Shown here: positions 8,264 to 16,802 of the stretch, piece by piece
Layout: each line of letters opens with the position of its first letter
Numbering within the stretch: the first letter of the stretch is position 1
Source: Chryseobacterium sp. FP211-J200
GTDB lineage: Bacteria; Bacteroidota; Bacteroidia; Flavobacteriales; Weeksellaceae
Length of the DNA: 64,000 nucleotides
Reading direction: 5' to 3'
Assembly: GCF_001643375.1 (NCBI RefSeq)
Contig: NZ_LSHB01000002.1
Span: 1 to 64,000, forward strand
Notes under the pieces: model-generated
Told to the model about the DNA's origin: nothing
The model's database searches: none
What the model saw: the letters and a program-made list of their open reading frames with translations, nothing else
Position numbers and translations under genes: made by a program

Positions 8264-9208
8264 ATGAGTTTCTTAGAAATAGATAATACATCGATCGGTT
8301 ATTCAGAACCATTAATTTCTGATATCAATACTTCCTTAGAGTTAGGCGAAGTTTGCCTTTTGATGGGAAATAATGGCATCGGAAAAACGACTTTGATCAA
8401 ATCAATTCTTGGACAAAATAAACTTTTAAGTGGCGAAATTTCATTAAATGGAAAATCAATTCAGAAATTGAATCCGAACGAAATTGCTTCACAAATTGCC
8501 ATCGTTTTTTCGAAAGCTGAAATTCCGGATAATTATACGGTTACAGATTTAATTTCATTAGGCAAATACATTCATTATCCTTATTATTTTAAATTAAATG
8601 AGGCCGATAAAAAGGAAATCGATGATATTATAGATAGATTGAATCTAACTCAATTTCGAAATAAAAAACTCACAGAACTCTCTGACGGTAATCTTCAAAA
8701 AGTCTTTATTGGAAGAGCTTTGGCGCAGAATTCGCCTTTCATTATTTTGGATGAACCAACAACGCATTTGGATGAAGAAAACAAATTGATGATTCTTTCT
8801 TTGATTCGTAATTTAGCAAAAAATGAAAAAAAACTGATTCTGTTCTCTTCCCACGACTGGCGATTGGCAAAGGAATTTTCGGACAAAATCTGGTGGTTGA
8901 AAGATAAAAAACTCATCAGCGGAATCTCCGAGGAAATCATCCTAAACAATCCTGAATTAATTACACCAAAGATTTTAGATTTTAATCACAACTTTTATCC
9001 GCCAGAAATTGATGCGCCAAAATTGGAAAAGGAAATGATGTTCTCTTTCCTTCAAAAAAACTTTGCCTCAGATTTGAGAAAATTTAAATTGACGTTTAAA
9101 AATGACAAATGGGAACTGAAAACGGATGATTTTCATGACAATTATCATGCATTGACCGAAATTAAACAATCTCTTCAAAAGCTGATTAATACTGACAATT
9201 TGAGTTAA
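8264..9208 (+). CDS. ABC transporter ATP-binding protein (FecE/BtuD-like)
   Basis: Energises the permease encoded just upstream. Walker A is GNNGIGKTT (about residues 34-42), the signature is LSDGNLQKVFIGRAL (Gly-Gly replaced by Asp-Gly), Walker B is FIILDEPTTHLD and the switch His is in LFSSHDW. At 314 residues it is about 55-60 residues longer than typical members; the extra C-terminal segment, from about residue 250, is charged (FKLTFKNDKWELKTDDFHDN) and matches nothing I recognise. The substrate (iron chelate, haem or corrinoid) cannot be told from sequence. Confidence 0.88.
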   Translation: MSFLEIDNTSIGYSEPLISDINTSLELGEVCLLMGNNGIGKTTLIKSILGQNKLLSGEISLNGKSIQKLNPNEIASQIAIVFSKAEIPDNYTVTDLISLGKYIHYPYYFKLNEADKKEIDDIIDRLNLTQFRNKKLTELSDGNLQKVFIGRALAQNSPFIILDEPTTHLDEENKLMILSLIRNLAKNEKKLILFSSHDWRLAKEFSDKIWWLKDKKLISGISEEIILNNPELITPKILDFNHNFYPPEIDAPKLEKEMMFSFLQKNFASDLRKFKLTFKNDKWELKTDDFHDNYHALTEIKQSLQKLINTDNLS

Positions 9209-9291
9209 ATAAAGATTTCTGATTTTTATTTATTAAGATTTGCATAACAATTAACCACTTGTAAATCAATTAATTAAATATTATAAACTAT

Positions 9292-9315
9292 AAATACTAT
9301 GCATGCATAGTATTT
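9292..9315. promoter_or_regulatory. 24-bp perfect palindrome, candidate MarR operator
   Basis: A perfect dyad of 12+12 bases with half-site AAATACTATGCA, centred between 9303 and 9304, 29 nt upstream of the MarR-family start and just upstream of a TAnnTTTG box. Its position over the expected -33 region fits repression by the protein encoded downstream. Confidence 0.7.
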
Positions 9316-9319
9316 TTTT

Positions 9320-9327
9320 TATATTTG
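9320..9327 (+). promoter_or_regulatory. TAnnTTTG -7 box for the beta-oxidation cluster
   Basis: Reads TATATTTG, 4 nt after the 24-bp palindrome and 16 nt before the ATG at 9344. Confidence 0.55.
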
Positions 9328-9343
9328 TATAAAGCACTTCAAT

Positions 9344-9805
9344 ATGCCAGTTATGGAAAAGAAAAACTCAGATAAAGTCGAAAGTGTTGACTTGATGTTA
9401 AAATCGGCTTGGTTAGCGGTCTCGAAAATGTATTCGGATCAGGCTTACCTGTATAATTCAACTGCTGTTCAAGCACTTACATTACTTAAAATTGACCCAA
9501 AAGAAGGAACAAGAAGCACAAACCTTGGTCCTAAAATGGCGATAGAACCTACTTCTCTTACAAGAATTATCAAACTTCTTGAAGATAACGGTTACATCTA
9601 CAAAGAAAAAACTACGACGGATAAACGCGAAGTCATTATAAAACTGACTGAAAAAGGTATCAACTCGCGAAATCTATCAAAAGAAGTTGTCGTTAATTTT
9701 AATAAAAAAGTTTTGGAAAGAATTGCTCCCGAGAAGTTTGAAATTTTCAGGGAAGTAATGACAGATATTCTAAAAATTGCAAACGAACTAAATCATAAAA
9801 AATAA
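9344..9805 (+). CDS. MarR-family transcriptional regulator
   Basis: A 153-residue winged-helix regulator. The recognition-helix region is LGPKMAIEPTSLTRIIKLLE and the wing carries the family-typical YKEKTTTDKREVIIKLTEKG; flanking helices would form the dimer interface. The start could be the ATG at 9344 or a second one three codons later. It is the first gene of a beta-oxidation cluster and lies 11 nt before fadN, so it most likely controls that cluster, binding the perfect palindrome at 9292-9315 and responding to an acyl-CoA or fatty acid (inference). Confidence 0.9.
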   Translation: MPVMEKKNSDKVESVDLMLKSAWLAVSKMYSDQAYLYNSTAVQALTLLKIDPKEGTRSTNLGPKMAIEPTSLTRIIKLLEDNGYIYKEKTTTDKREVIIKLTEKGINSRNLSKEVVVNFNKKVLERIAPEKFEIFREVMTDILKIANELNHKK

Positions 9806-9816
9806 ATCTCATATAA

Positions 9817-12189
9817 ATGAACAGAAAAATTAAACACGTTACAGTGCTTGGTTCCGGCGTTATGGGTTCCGGCATCGCCTGCCATTTGGCAGGAAACGGC
9901 ATTCAGGTTTTGATGTTGGATATGCCTCCGAAAGATTCGGAAAATGCCGACAAAAAAACAAGAAACAGCGTTGCGCAAGGTCATCTTAACAACGCTTTGA
10001 AAAGTAATCCTTCACCAATCTATGACAAATCCTTCGCTTCTAGAATTACCGTTGGAAACTTCGAAGATGATTTGGAAAAAATCAAAAATTCGGATTGGGT
10101 TATTGAAGTCATTGTCGAAAGATTGGACATCAAACAATCGATGTTCGAAAAAGTAGACAAACTGCGCAAACCAGGAACTTTGATTACTTCCAACACGTCT
10201 GGAATTCCAATTCACTTGATGTCAGAAGGAAGGTCAGAAGATTTCCAAAAGCATTTCTGTGGAACGCATTTCTTCAATCCGCCAAGATATTTGAAGTTGT
10301 TTGAAGTGATTCCAGGTCCGAAAACAGATCAATCTGTTGTGGATTTCTTTATGTCTTATGGCGAGAAATTCCTGGGAAAAACGACGGTTCTTTGTAAAGA
10401 TACCCCAGGATTTATCGGAAACAGAATCGGTGTTTATTCGATGGCAAAAATTATGGAATTGACAGAGGAAGTCGGTTTGACCATTGAAGAAGCGGATTCC
10501 TTAACAGGTGATTTGCTGCATCGCCCAAAAACAGGAACTTTCAAATTGGGAGATTTGGTTGGTTTAGATACAGCTTTCAACGTCACGAAAGGTCTTCAAG
10601 CCAATTTGAAAGACGACGAAATGGTTCAGGCTTTGAAAGATTCCAAAACTTTGAATCATTTAATTGAAAATAAATTCCTTGGCGATAAAGCGAAAAAAGG
10701 ATTCTATTATAAAGAAAAAGACGCTGGCGGAAATGTAAATCGTTTCGTTCTTAATTATGAAACGCTTGGTTACGAACCAACGAAACAGCCAAAACTTCCC
10801 ATCGTGAAAGCGGCGAAAGAAGCAGGAAGTTTGAAAAACCGTTTGCCAATTTTGTTGAAAGACCAAACCAAAGCTGGCGAATTGATTAGAAAACATTACG
10901 CTTCACTTTTCGCGTATGTTTCTCAGCGCGTTCCGGAAATCACCGATGTGTTCTACTCCATCGATGATGCGATGAAAACCGGTTATGCGTGGAAATATGG
11001 ACCATTTGAAAATTGGGATTTCTTAGGAATTCAGAAAGGAATCGATTTGGTGGAAAGCGAAGGCTATAAAGTGGCTGATTGGGTTAAGGAAATGCTGGCT
11101 TCCGGAAACGAATCTTTCTACAAATTGGAAAACGGAAAGCAGTTATTCTACAATCAAAATACAAAAACTTACGAACCAATTCCAGGTTTGGATGCTTTCA
11201 TTATTCTTGATAATATCAGAAAAGAAAAAACCATCTGGTCTAATTCTGAATCTGCCTTAATCGATCTTGGCGACGGCATTTTGAACTTCGAATTCCGTTC
11301 AAAAATGAACTCTTTAGGCGGAGGCGTTTTGGAAGGTCTTAATAAATCCATCGACATTGTTGAAAAAGATTACAGAGGTTTGGTTATAGGAAATCAGTCT
11401 GATAATTTCTCTGTAGGAGCAAACCTTGCAATGGTAATGATGATGGCCGTTGAACAAGATTGGTACGAACTGAATATGGCCATAAACCTATTCCAACAAA
11501 CATCAATGAAACTGAGATATTCATCAATACCAGTTATTGCGGCACCTTTCGGAATGACGCTTGGTGGCGGTTGCGAATTCTCGATGCATTCAGACAAAAT
11601 CGTTGCTGCGGCAGAAACTTATATCGGTTTGGTGGAAGTTGGCGTTGGTTTGATTCCAGGCGGTGGCGGAACGAAAGAGTTCGCTTTACGAGCTTTGAAA
11701 GGCGCTCTTCCTGATGATGTTAAAACGAATCATCTCCGTAATTACTTTATGAACATTGCAACCGCGAAAGTGGCAACTTCTGCTCACGAAGCTAAGCAAA
11801 TGGGAATTTTGACCGATAAAGATATCATCGTTGTTAACAAAGACCGACAAATTGCAGAAGCAAAACGTCAGGCGATTGTTTTGGACGAATTAGGATATAC
11901 TGCGCCAGTTCCGGAAAAAATTAAAGTCCTCGGAAAAGAATCAATGGGAATGTTCTACGTTGGAACAGACCAAATGGTTGCCGGCGGTTACGCTTCAGAA
12001 CACGACAGATTGATTGCCAACAAAATCGGTTACGTAATGACCGGCGGAAATCTCTCCGAACCAACAGAAGTTTCCGAACAATATCTTTTAGACCTCGAAA
12101 GAGAAGCATTCCTTTCACTTTGTGGCGAAAGAAAAACGCTTGAGAGAATTCAGACAATGTTAACTACTGGTAAGCCACTTAGAAACTAA
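9817..12189 (+). CDS. fadN: 3-hydroxyacyl-CoA dehydrogenase / enoyl-CoA hydratase (FadN-type)
   Basis: Catalyses hydration and dehydrogenation steps of fatty-acid beta-oxidation. The N-terminal NAD domain has the Rossmann motif GSGVMGSGIACHLAGNG; the 3-hydroxyacyl-CoA dehydrogenase active-site region is FCGTHFFNPPRYLKL followed by KDTPGFIGNRIG. A crotonase domain occupies roughly residues 500-720, with the oxyanion-hole segments FGMTLGGGCEFSMHSD and GLIPGGGGTKE. The domain order (dehydrogenase first, hydratase second) and the length of 790 residues match FadN of Bacillus rather than E. coli FadB, and the neighbours FadA and FadE complete the same trio. Confidence 0.92.
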   Translation: MNRKIKHVTVLGSGVMGSGIACHLAGNGIQVLMLDMPPKDSENADKKTRNSVAQGHLNNALKSNPSPIYDKSFASRITVGNFEDDLEKIKNSDWVIEVIVERLDIKQSMFEKVDKLRKPGTLITSNTSGIPIHLMSEGRSEDFQKHFCGTHFFNPPRYLKLFEVIPGPKTDQSVVDFFMSYGEKFLGKTTVLCKDTPGFIGNRIGVYSMAKIMELTEEVGLTIEEADSLTGDLLHRPKTGTFKLGDLVGLDTAFNVTKGLQANLKDDEMVQALKDSKTLNHLIENKFLGDKAKKGFYYKEKDAGGNVNRFVLNYETLGYEPTKQPKLPIVKAAKEAGSLKNRLPILLKDQTKAGELIRKHYASLFAYVSQRVPEITDVFYSIDDAMKTGYAWKYGPFENWDFLGIQKGIDLVESEGYKVADWVKEMLASGNESFYKLENGKQLFYNQNTKTYEPIPGLDAFIILDNIRKEKTIWSNSESALIDLGDGILNFEFRSKMNSLGGGVLEGLNKSIDIVEKDYRGLVIGNQSDNFSVGANLAMVMMMAVEQDWYELNMAINLFQQTSMKLRYSSIPVIAAPFGMTLGGGCEFSMHSDKIVAAAETYIGLVEVGVGLIPGGGGTKEFALRALKGALPDDVKTNHLRNYFMNIATAKVATSAHEAKQMGILTDKDIIVVNKDRQIAEAKRQAIVLDELGYTAPVPEKIKVLGKESMGMFYVGTDQMVAGGYASEHDRLIANKIGYVMTGGNLSEPTEVSEQYLLDLEREAFLSLCGERKTLERIQTMLTTGKPLRN

Positions 12190-12198
12190 TTTTTTTGT

Positions 12199-12226
12199 AA
12201 AATGTAAAAAGTATTAATGTATTAAC
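12199..12226. repeat. Left flank repeat of the four-helix-bundle gene
   Basis: Starts ATGTAAAAAGTATTAATG after TGTAA and runs up to the start codon at 12228. From 12196 it matches 31367-31393 in the trpB-trpA spacer with one mismatch in about 28 nt. It forms an inverted relation with the right flank (GTATTAATGTATT versus AATACATT). Confidence 0.75.
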
Positions 12227-12227
12227 G

Positions 12228-12590
12228 ATGCACAATTTTAGAGATTTAGAAGTTTGGACAAAATCAATGAAACTTTGTAAAGTATTTTACTTGGCTTCTA
12301 ACAATTTTCCAAAAGATGAATTGTTCGGATTAACTTCTCAAGCAAGAAGAAGTTTAATTTCAATTCCGTCTAACATTGCTGAAGGCGCTGGTCGTGATAC
12401 AAATGCTCAATTTTCTCATTTTCTGAATATTGCTTTAGGTTCATCATTCGAATTTGAAACTCAAATATTAATTGCTAATGATTTGGGATACTTTAAAAAT
12501 GATGATTTTAATAACATCTACTCTGAAATCAAACACATCCAAAATATGTTAGCAAAATTGAAGCAGAAATTTAATACTCAAACATTTTAA
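12228..12590 (+). CDS. Four-helix-bundle protein (23S rRNA IVP / S23 family)
   Basis: A 120-residue, all-helical protein of the family found in 23S rRNA intervening sequences and related to Avd of diversity-generating retroelements. The signature is clear: FRDLEVWTKSMKLCKVFY at the N-terminus, then LFGLTSQARRSLISIPSNIA, EGAGR and FLNIALGSSFEFETQILIA. Biochemical role is unknown; Avd is a basic nucleic-acid-binding pentamer. The gene interrupts the fadN-fadA transcription unit and is flanked tightly on both sides by repeats that recur as a short, gene-free hairpin between trpB and trpA. This suggests that the gene travels with, or occupies the loop of, a dispersed repeat. Confidence 0.88.
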   Translation: MHNFRDLEVWTKSMKLCKVFYLASNNFPKDELFGLTSQARRSLISIPSNIAEGAGRDTNAQFSHFLNIALGSSFEFETQILIANDLGYFKNDDFNNIYSEIKHIQNMLAKLKQKFNTQTF

Positions 12591-12628
12591 AATCATTAAT
12601 ACATTTTACATTAATACGTAAATACAAC
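12588..12628. repeat. Right flank repeat of the four-helix-bundle gene
   Basis: Starts at the stop codon and contains CATTAATACATTTTACATT then AATACGTAAATACAACAAAA. It matches 31407-31446 in the trpB-trpA spacer with about five mismatches in 39 nt. Confidence 0.75.
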
Positions 12629-12636
12629 AAAAAACA

Positions 12637-13812
12637 ATGGAAGCATATATAGTAACAGGATACAGAACAGCAGTTGGTAAAGCGCCGAAAGGTTCTTTGC
12701 GTTTTACACGCCCGGATGATATGGCGGCAACTGTGATACAACATCTGATGAAAGATGTTCCAAATCTTGACCCGGCTCGCATCGACGATTTGATTGTCGG
12801 TTGTGCAATGCCGGAAGCAGAACAAGGACTAAACGTCGCAAGATTGATTTCATTAATGGGATTGGATACCGACAAAGTTCCAGGCGTGACAGTGAACAGA
12901 TACTGCGCATCAGGTTCGGAAGCGATTGCGATTGCGGCGGCGAAAATCAAAGCCGGAATGGCGGAATGCATTATTGCTGGTGGTGCAGAAAGTATGTCAT
13001 ATATTCCGATGGGCGGTTACAAACCGATTCCAGATACGGATTTGGCAAAGAAACATCCCGATTATTATTGGGGGATGGGATTGACGGCGGAAGCAGTTGC
13101 CAACGAATTCAAAGTAAGTCGTGAGGAGCAGGACCAATTTGCTTACAACTCGCACCAGAAGGCAATGAAAGCCATCAAGGAAGGAAAATTTGAAAGCCAG
13201 ATTGTTCCGATTGATGTAGCATATAATTTCCTTGACGAAAAGGAAAAAATCCAGACCAAAGAATACGCCTTCAAACAAGACGAAGGTCCAAGGGCTGATA
13301 CTTCAGTAGAAGCGCTAGCGAAACTTCGTCCCGTTTTCGCAGCGAATGGTTCTGTAACTGCAGGTAATTCTTCTCAAACATCTGACGGTGCAGCTTTCAC
13401 AATGGTAATGTCCGAAAGAATGGTAAAAGAATTAAACTTAACTCCAGTTGCGAGACTTCTCTCCTATTCGACTGTCGGCGTTCCGCCAAGAATTATGGGA
13501 ATCGGGCCGATGTTCGCCATTCCAAAAGCGTTGGAACAAGCTGGACTTAAACAATCCGACATCGATTTGTTTGAATTGAATGAAGCTTTTGCTTCTCAGT
13601 CTGTTGCCATCTTAAGAGAATTGAATATCAATCCAGACATTGTCAACGTAAACGGAGGAGCCATCGCACTTGGACATCCACTTGGCTGTACAGGAACAAA
13701 ATTGACAGTCCAACTTCTTGACGAAATGAAACGCAGAAACAGCAAATACGGTGTTGTGACAATGTGCGTGGGAACTGGTCAGGGCGCGGCGAGTGTTTTT
13801 GAATTACTTTAA
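12637..13812 (+). CDS. fadA: Acetyl-CoA C-acyltransferase (3-ketoacyl-CoA thiolase)
   Basis: Thiolytic last step of beta-oxidation, releasing acetyl-CoA. The 391-residue protein has the acyl-accepting cysteine in VNRYCASGSEAI (about residue 90), the NEAFASQS motif, and the C-terminal GGAIALGHPLGCTGTK His and VVTMCVGTGQGAA Cys, so all catalytic residues are present. It lies downstream of fadN but is separated from it by the four-helix-bundle cassette. A DUF1016 gene and an acyl-CoA dehydrogenase gene follow on the same strand. Confidence 0.95.
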   Translation: MEAYIVTGYRTAVGKAPKGSLRFTRPDDMAATVIQHLMKDVPNLDPARIDDLIVGCAMPEAEQGLNVARLISLMGLDTDKVPGVTVNRYCASGSEAIAIAAAKIKAGMAECIIAGGAESMSYIPMGGYKPIPDTDLAKKHPDYYWGMGLTAEAVANEFKVSREEQDQFAYNSHQKAMKAIKEGKFESQIVPIDVAYNFLDEKEKIQTKEYAFKQDEGPRADTSVEALAKLRPVFAANGSVTAGNSSQTSDGAAFTMVMSERMVKELNLTPVARLLSYSTVGVPPRIMGIGPMFAIPKALEQAGLKQSDIDLFELNEAFASQSVAILRELNINPDIVNVNGGAIALGHPLGCTGTKLTVQLLDEMKRRNSKYGVVTMCVGTGQGAASVFELL

Positions 13813-13863
13813 TATAATTTAAACCTTAAAGGTTACCTGAATTTGAAAATTATTCTTTAAAAT

Positions 13864-14871
13864 ATGTTATCCAATTCATCATTAATTTCCGAAATCAAAA
13901 ACATTATTTCTCAATCTAGAGATAATGCGATTCGGTCGGTGGATTATCAGCGAACAGTGATGTATTGGCATATCGGACAAAGAATTTTTGAAGAAGAGCA
14001 AAACGGAAAAGAACGTGCAGAATACGGAACTTATCTTATAAAGTATCTTTCTGAGCAACTTCAGCCGGAATTTGGAAGTGGATTTTCTTACAGACAATTG
14101 AATTGGTATCGGCAATTTTATAAAACATTTCCAATTATGTCCGCACTGCGGACACAATTGAACTGGACTCAATATAAGCTGCTTACGTCTATAGATGATG
14201 AGCACAAAAGAGAATATTACATCGCTGAATCTGTCAAAAACAATTGGTCTGCAAGGCAATTAGAAAGACAAATCAATAGTAGTCTTTATGAAAGATTATT
14301 GTTGAGCAACGATAAAGAAAGCGTTTTAGCAATCGCAAAAGGCGAAATGATTCCCAACGAGCCTTCTCAAATTATCAAGGACCCAATGGTTTTGGAATTT
14401 TTGGGTTTGAAAAAAGAATCCGCTTATTACGAAAAAGACTTTGAACAGGCGATTATCACCAATTTACAGGATTTCCTTTTAGAACTTGGCAATGGGTTTT
14501 CATTTGTTGCGAGACAAAAAAGAATTCATTTGGAAGGTGATGACTTTTTCATTGATTTGGTCTTTTACAACCGATTGATGCAATGTTTCGTCATCTTCGA
14601 AATCAAAACCCACAAGTTGACGCACGAGGATTTGGGACAGTTGCAAATGTATGTCAATTACTACGACAGAAAAGAAAAGCTGGCTCACGAGAACAAAACC
14701 ATTGGAATTTTACTTTGTGCAGAAAAGAATAATGCATTGGTGAAATTTACTTTGCCAGAAAAGAATGAAAGTATTGTAGCCAGCAAATATCAATTGTATC
14801 TCCCAACAGAAAGTCAAATTTTAGAAGCCCTGAAAATCGACCTTGATGAATTTAATAATCAAAAAAATTAA
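13864..14871 (+). CDS. DUF1016 / YhcG-family PDDEXK nuclease-like protein
   Basis: A 335-residue two-domain protein. The N-terminal DUF1016 part has VMYWHIGQRIFEEEQ, YLIKYLSEQLQPEFGSGFSY and LNWTQYKLLTSIDDEHKREY; the C-terminal YhcG part is a PD-(D/E)XK fold, with FIDLVFYNRLMQCFVIFEIK giving the D...ExK residues. Members are common in accessory DNA and are suspected nucleases, but no function is established here. It sits 51 nt after fadA and 15 nt before the acyl-CoA dehydrogenase, on the same strand, so it is likely a late insertion into the beta-oxidation operon. No partner methylase or toxin gene is adjacent. Confidence 0.88.
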   Translation: MLSNSSLISEIKNIISQSRDNAIRSVDYQRTVMYWHIGQRIFEEEQNGKERAEYGTYLIKYLSEQLQPEFGSGFSYRQLNWYRQFYKTFPIMSALRTQLNWTQYKLLTSIDDEHKREYYIAESVKNNWSARQLERQINSSLYERLLLSNDKESVLAIAKGEMIPNEPSQIIKDPMVLEFLGLKKESAYYEKDFEQAIITNLQDFLLELGNGFSFVARQKRIHLEGDDFFIDLVFYNRLMQCFVIFEIKTHKLTHEDLGQLQMYVNYYDRKEKLAHENKTIGILLCAEKNNALVKFTLPEKNESIVASKYQLYLPTESQILEALKIDLDEFNNQKN

Positions 14872-14886
14872 AAAAACAACAATAAA

Positions 14887-16674
14887 ATGAGTACTGAAAC
14901 CCAAACATTAAACGGCGGAGAATTCCTTGTAAAGGACATCACTGCTCAGGAAATCTTCAGCATCGAGGAACTTTCCGAAGAACAAAAAATGCTTCGCGAT
15001 TCTGCAAAAGAATTCATAGATAAAGAAGTGGTTCCAAACAAAGAACGCTTCGAGAAAAAAGATTACGCTTACACGGAAGAAGTGATGCGTAAAATCGGAG
15101 AAATGGGATTCTTGGGAATAGCAGTTCCGGAAGCTTACGGCGGATTGGGAATGGGATTCGTGACCACAATGCTGGCCTGCGATTACATCTCTGGAACAAC
15201 TGGTTCATTAGCAACCGCTTACGGCGCGCACACAGGAATTGGAACTTTACCAATCCTACTTTACGGAAGCGAATATCTGAAAAACAAATACCTTCCGGAC
15301 TTAGCGGCTGGAACTAAATTCGGTGCTTATTGCTTGACTGAGCCAGACGCTGGTTCCGATGCCAACAGCGGAAAAACAAGAGCCAAACTTTCTGAAGACG
15401 GAAAACATTACATCATCAACGGACAAAAAATGTGGATTTCGAATGCAGGTTTTGCAGACACTTTTACATTGTTCGCCAAGATTGACGATGACAAAAACAT
15501 CACAGGATTTGTTATCAACCGTTCGGAATTGGAAAATCCAGAGAGTCTGACTTTCGGAGAAGAGGAACACAAATTGGGAATCCGTGCGTCTTCTACGCGT
15601 CAGGTTTTCTTCAATGATATGAAAGTTCCGGTGGAAAATCTTTTGGGCGAAAGAAACAACGGTTTCAAAATCGCTCTTAATGCCCTAAACGTTGGCCGAA
15701 TCAAATTGGCGGCAGCGTGTCTGGATGCACAAAGAAGAATCCTGAACCATTCATTGACTTATTCTACGGAGAGAAAGCAGTTTGGCGTTTCTATAAACAC
15801 TTTCGGAGCGATTCGCAAGAAGTTGGCAGAGATGGCGACTGGCGCTTTCGTGAGTGAGGCTGGTTCTTACCGTGGTGCAAAAGATGTCGAAAATAAAATC
15901 GAGGAACTGGTTGCCGGCGGAATGAACCATGAAGAAGCGGAACTGAAAGGTGTTGAGGAATTCGCTGTAGAATGTTCTATCCTGAAAGTTTTCGTATCAG
16001 ATTTAGCACAACATTCAGCGGATGAAGGGATTCAAATCTTCGGTGGAATGGGCTTCTCAGAAGATACACCAATGGAATCTGCCTGGAGAGATAGCAGGAT
16101 TTCCAGAATTTACGAAGGAACAAACGAAATCAACAGACTTCTTGCCGTTGGAATGCTTATCAAGCGTACAATGCAAGGGAAAATCGACCTTTTGACGCCT
16201 GCAAAAAACGTAGGAAAAGAATTGATGGGAATCCCGTCTTTCGACATTCCGGATTACTCGGAATATATGTCTGAGGAAAAAGAAGTCATCAAAAACCTGA
16301 AGAAAGTATTCCTGATGGTTTCCGGTTCTGCCCTTCAAAAATATATGATGGACATCGAGAAACAACAGCATCTTCTCCTGAACGCTTCCGAAATTCTGAA
16401 CCAAATCTATATGGCAGAATCAGCAATCCTGAGAGCTGAGAAACATTTCGACACAGATTCTGTAGAAGCTTCAATGGCAAGACTGAATCTTTACAAAGCA
16501 ACAGACATCATCGCAACCAACGCCAAAGAAGGCATCGTGTCTTTCTCCGAAGGCGACGAGCAAAGAATGATGCTTGCCGGACTAAGACGTTTCACAAAAT
16601 ACGTGAACACTCCAAATCCAATTGCTTTGACGGAAAAGATTGCTTCTCATTTTATTGGGAAAGGTTATTACTAA
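14887..16674 (+). CDS. fadE: Acyl-CoA dehydrogenase (FadE-type)
   Basis: FAD-dependent first step of beta-oxidation, introducing a trans-2 double bond into acyl-CoA. The 595-residue protein shows YCLTEPDAGSDANS and MWISNAGFADTFTLFAK (FAD-binding region), the R...F helix QRRILNHSLTYSTERKQFG and the C-terminal RIYEGTNEINRLL motif. A C-terminal extension of about 170 residues beyond the core is like FadE of Bacillus and mammalian VLCAD, in agreement with the FadN/FadA neighbours. A strong terminator follows at 16698-16725, so this is the last gene of the cluster. Confidence 0.93.
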   Translation: MSTETQTLNGGEFLVKDITAQEIFSIEELSEEQKMLRDSAKEFIDKEVVPNKERFEKKDYAYTEEVMRKIGEMGFLGIAVPEAYGGLGMGFVTTMLACDYISGTTGSLATAYGAHTGIGTLPILLYGSEYLKNKYLPDLAAGTKFGAYCLTEPDAGSDANSGKTRAKLSEDGKHYIINGQKMWISNAGFADTFTLFAKIDDDKNITGFVINRSELENPESLTFGEEEHKLGIRASSTRQVFFNDMKVPVENLLGERNNGFKIALNALNVGRIKLAAACLDAQRRILNHSLTYSTERKQFGVSINTFGAIRKKLAEMATGAFVSEAGSYRGAKDVENKIEELVAGGMNHEEAELKGVEEFAVECSILKVFVSDLAQHSADEGIQIFGGMGFSEDTPMESAWRDSRISRIYEGTNEINRLLAVGMLIKRTMQGKIDLLTPAKNVGKELMGIPSFDIPDYSEYMSEEKEVIKNLKKVFLMVSGSALQKYMMDIEKQQHLLLNASEILNQIYMAESAILRAEKHFDTDSVEASMARLNLYKATDIIATNAKEGIVSFSEGDEQRMMLAGLRRFTKYVNTPNPIALTEKIASHFIGKGYY

Positions 16675-16697
16675 ATAATTAATTTGATTGAAATAAT

Positions 16698-16725
16698 AAA
16701 CCCTCTGAAATTTTTCGGAGGGTTT
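16698..16725 (+). terminator. Terminator closing the beta-oxidation cluster
   Basis: Hairpin AAACCCTCTGA / TCGGAGGGTTT (one G-T pair) with a short A/T loop, then a T-rich tract, beginning 23 nt after the fadE stop codon. Confidence 0.85.
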
Positions 16726-16802
16726 GTTTATTTTCTTTATTATCAAGAAATATAAGGTAATCCCTATATTATTTAACTTTAAAATTTTTTATTCAATTTT
16801 AA

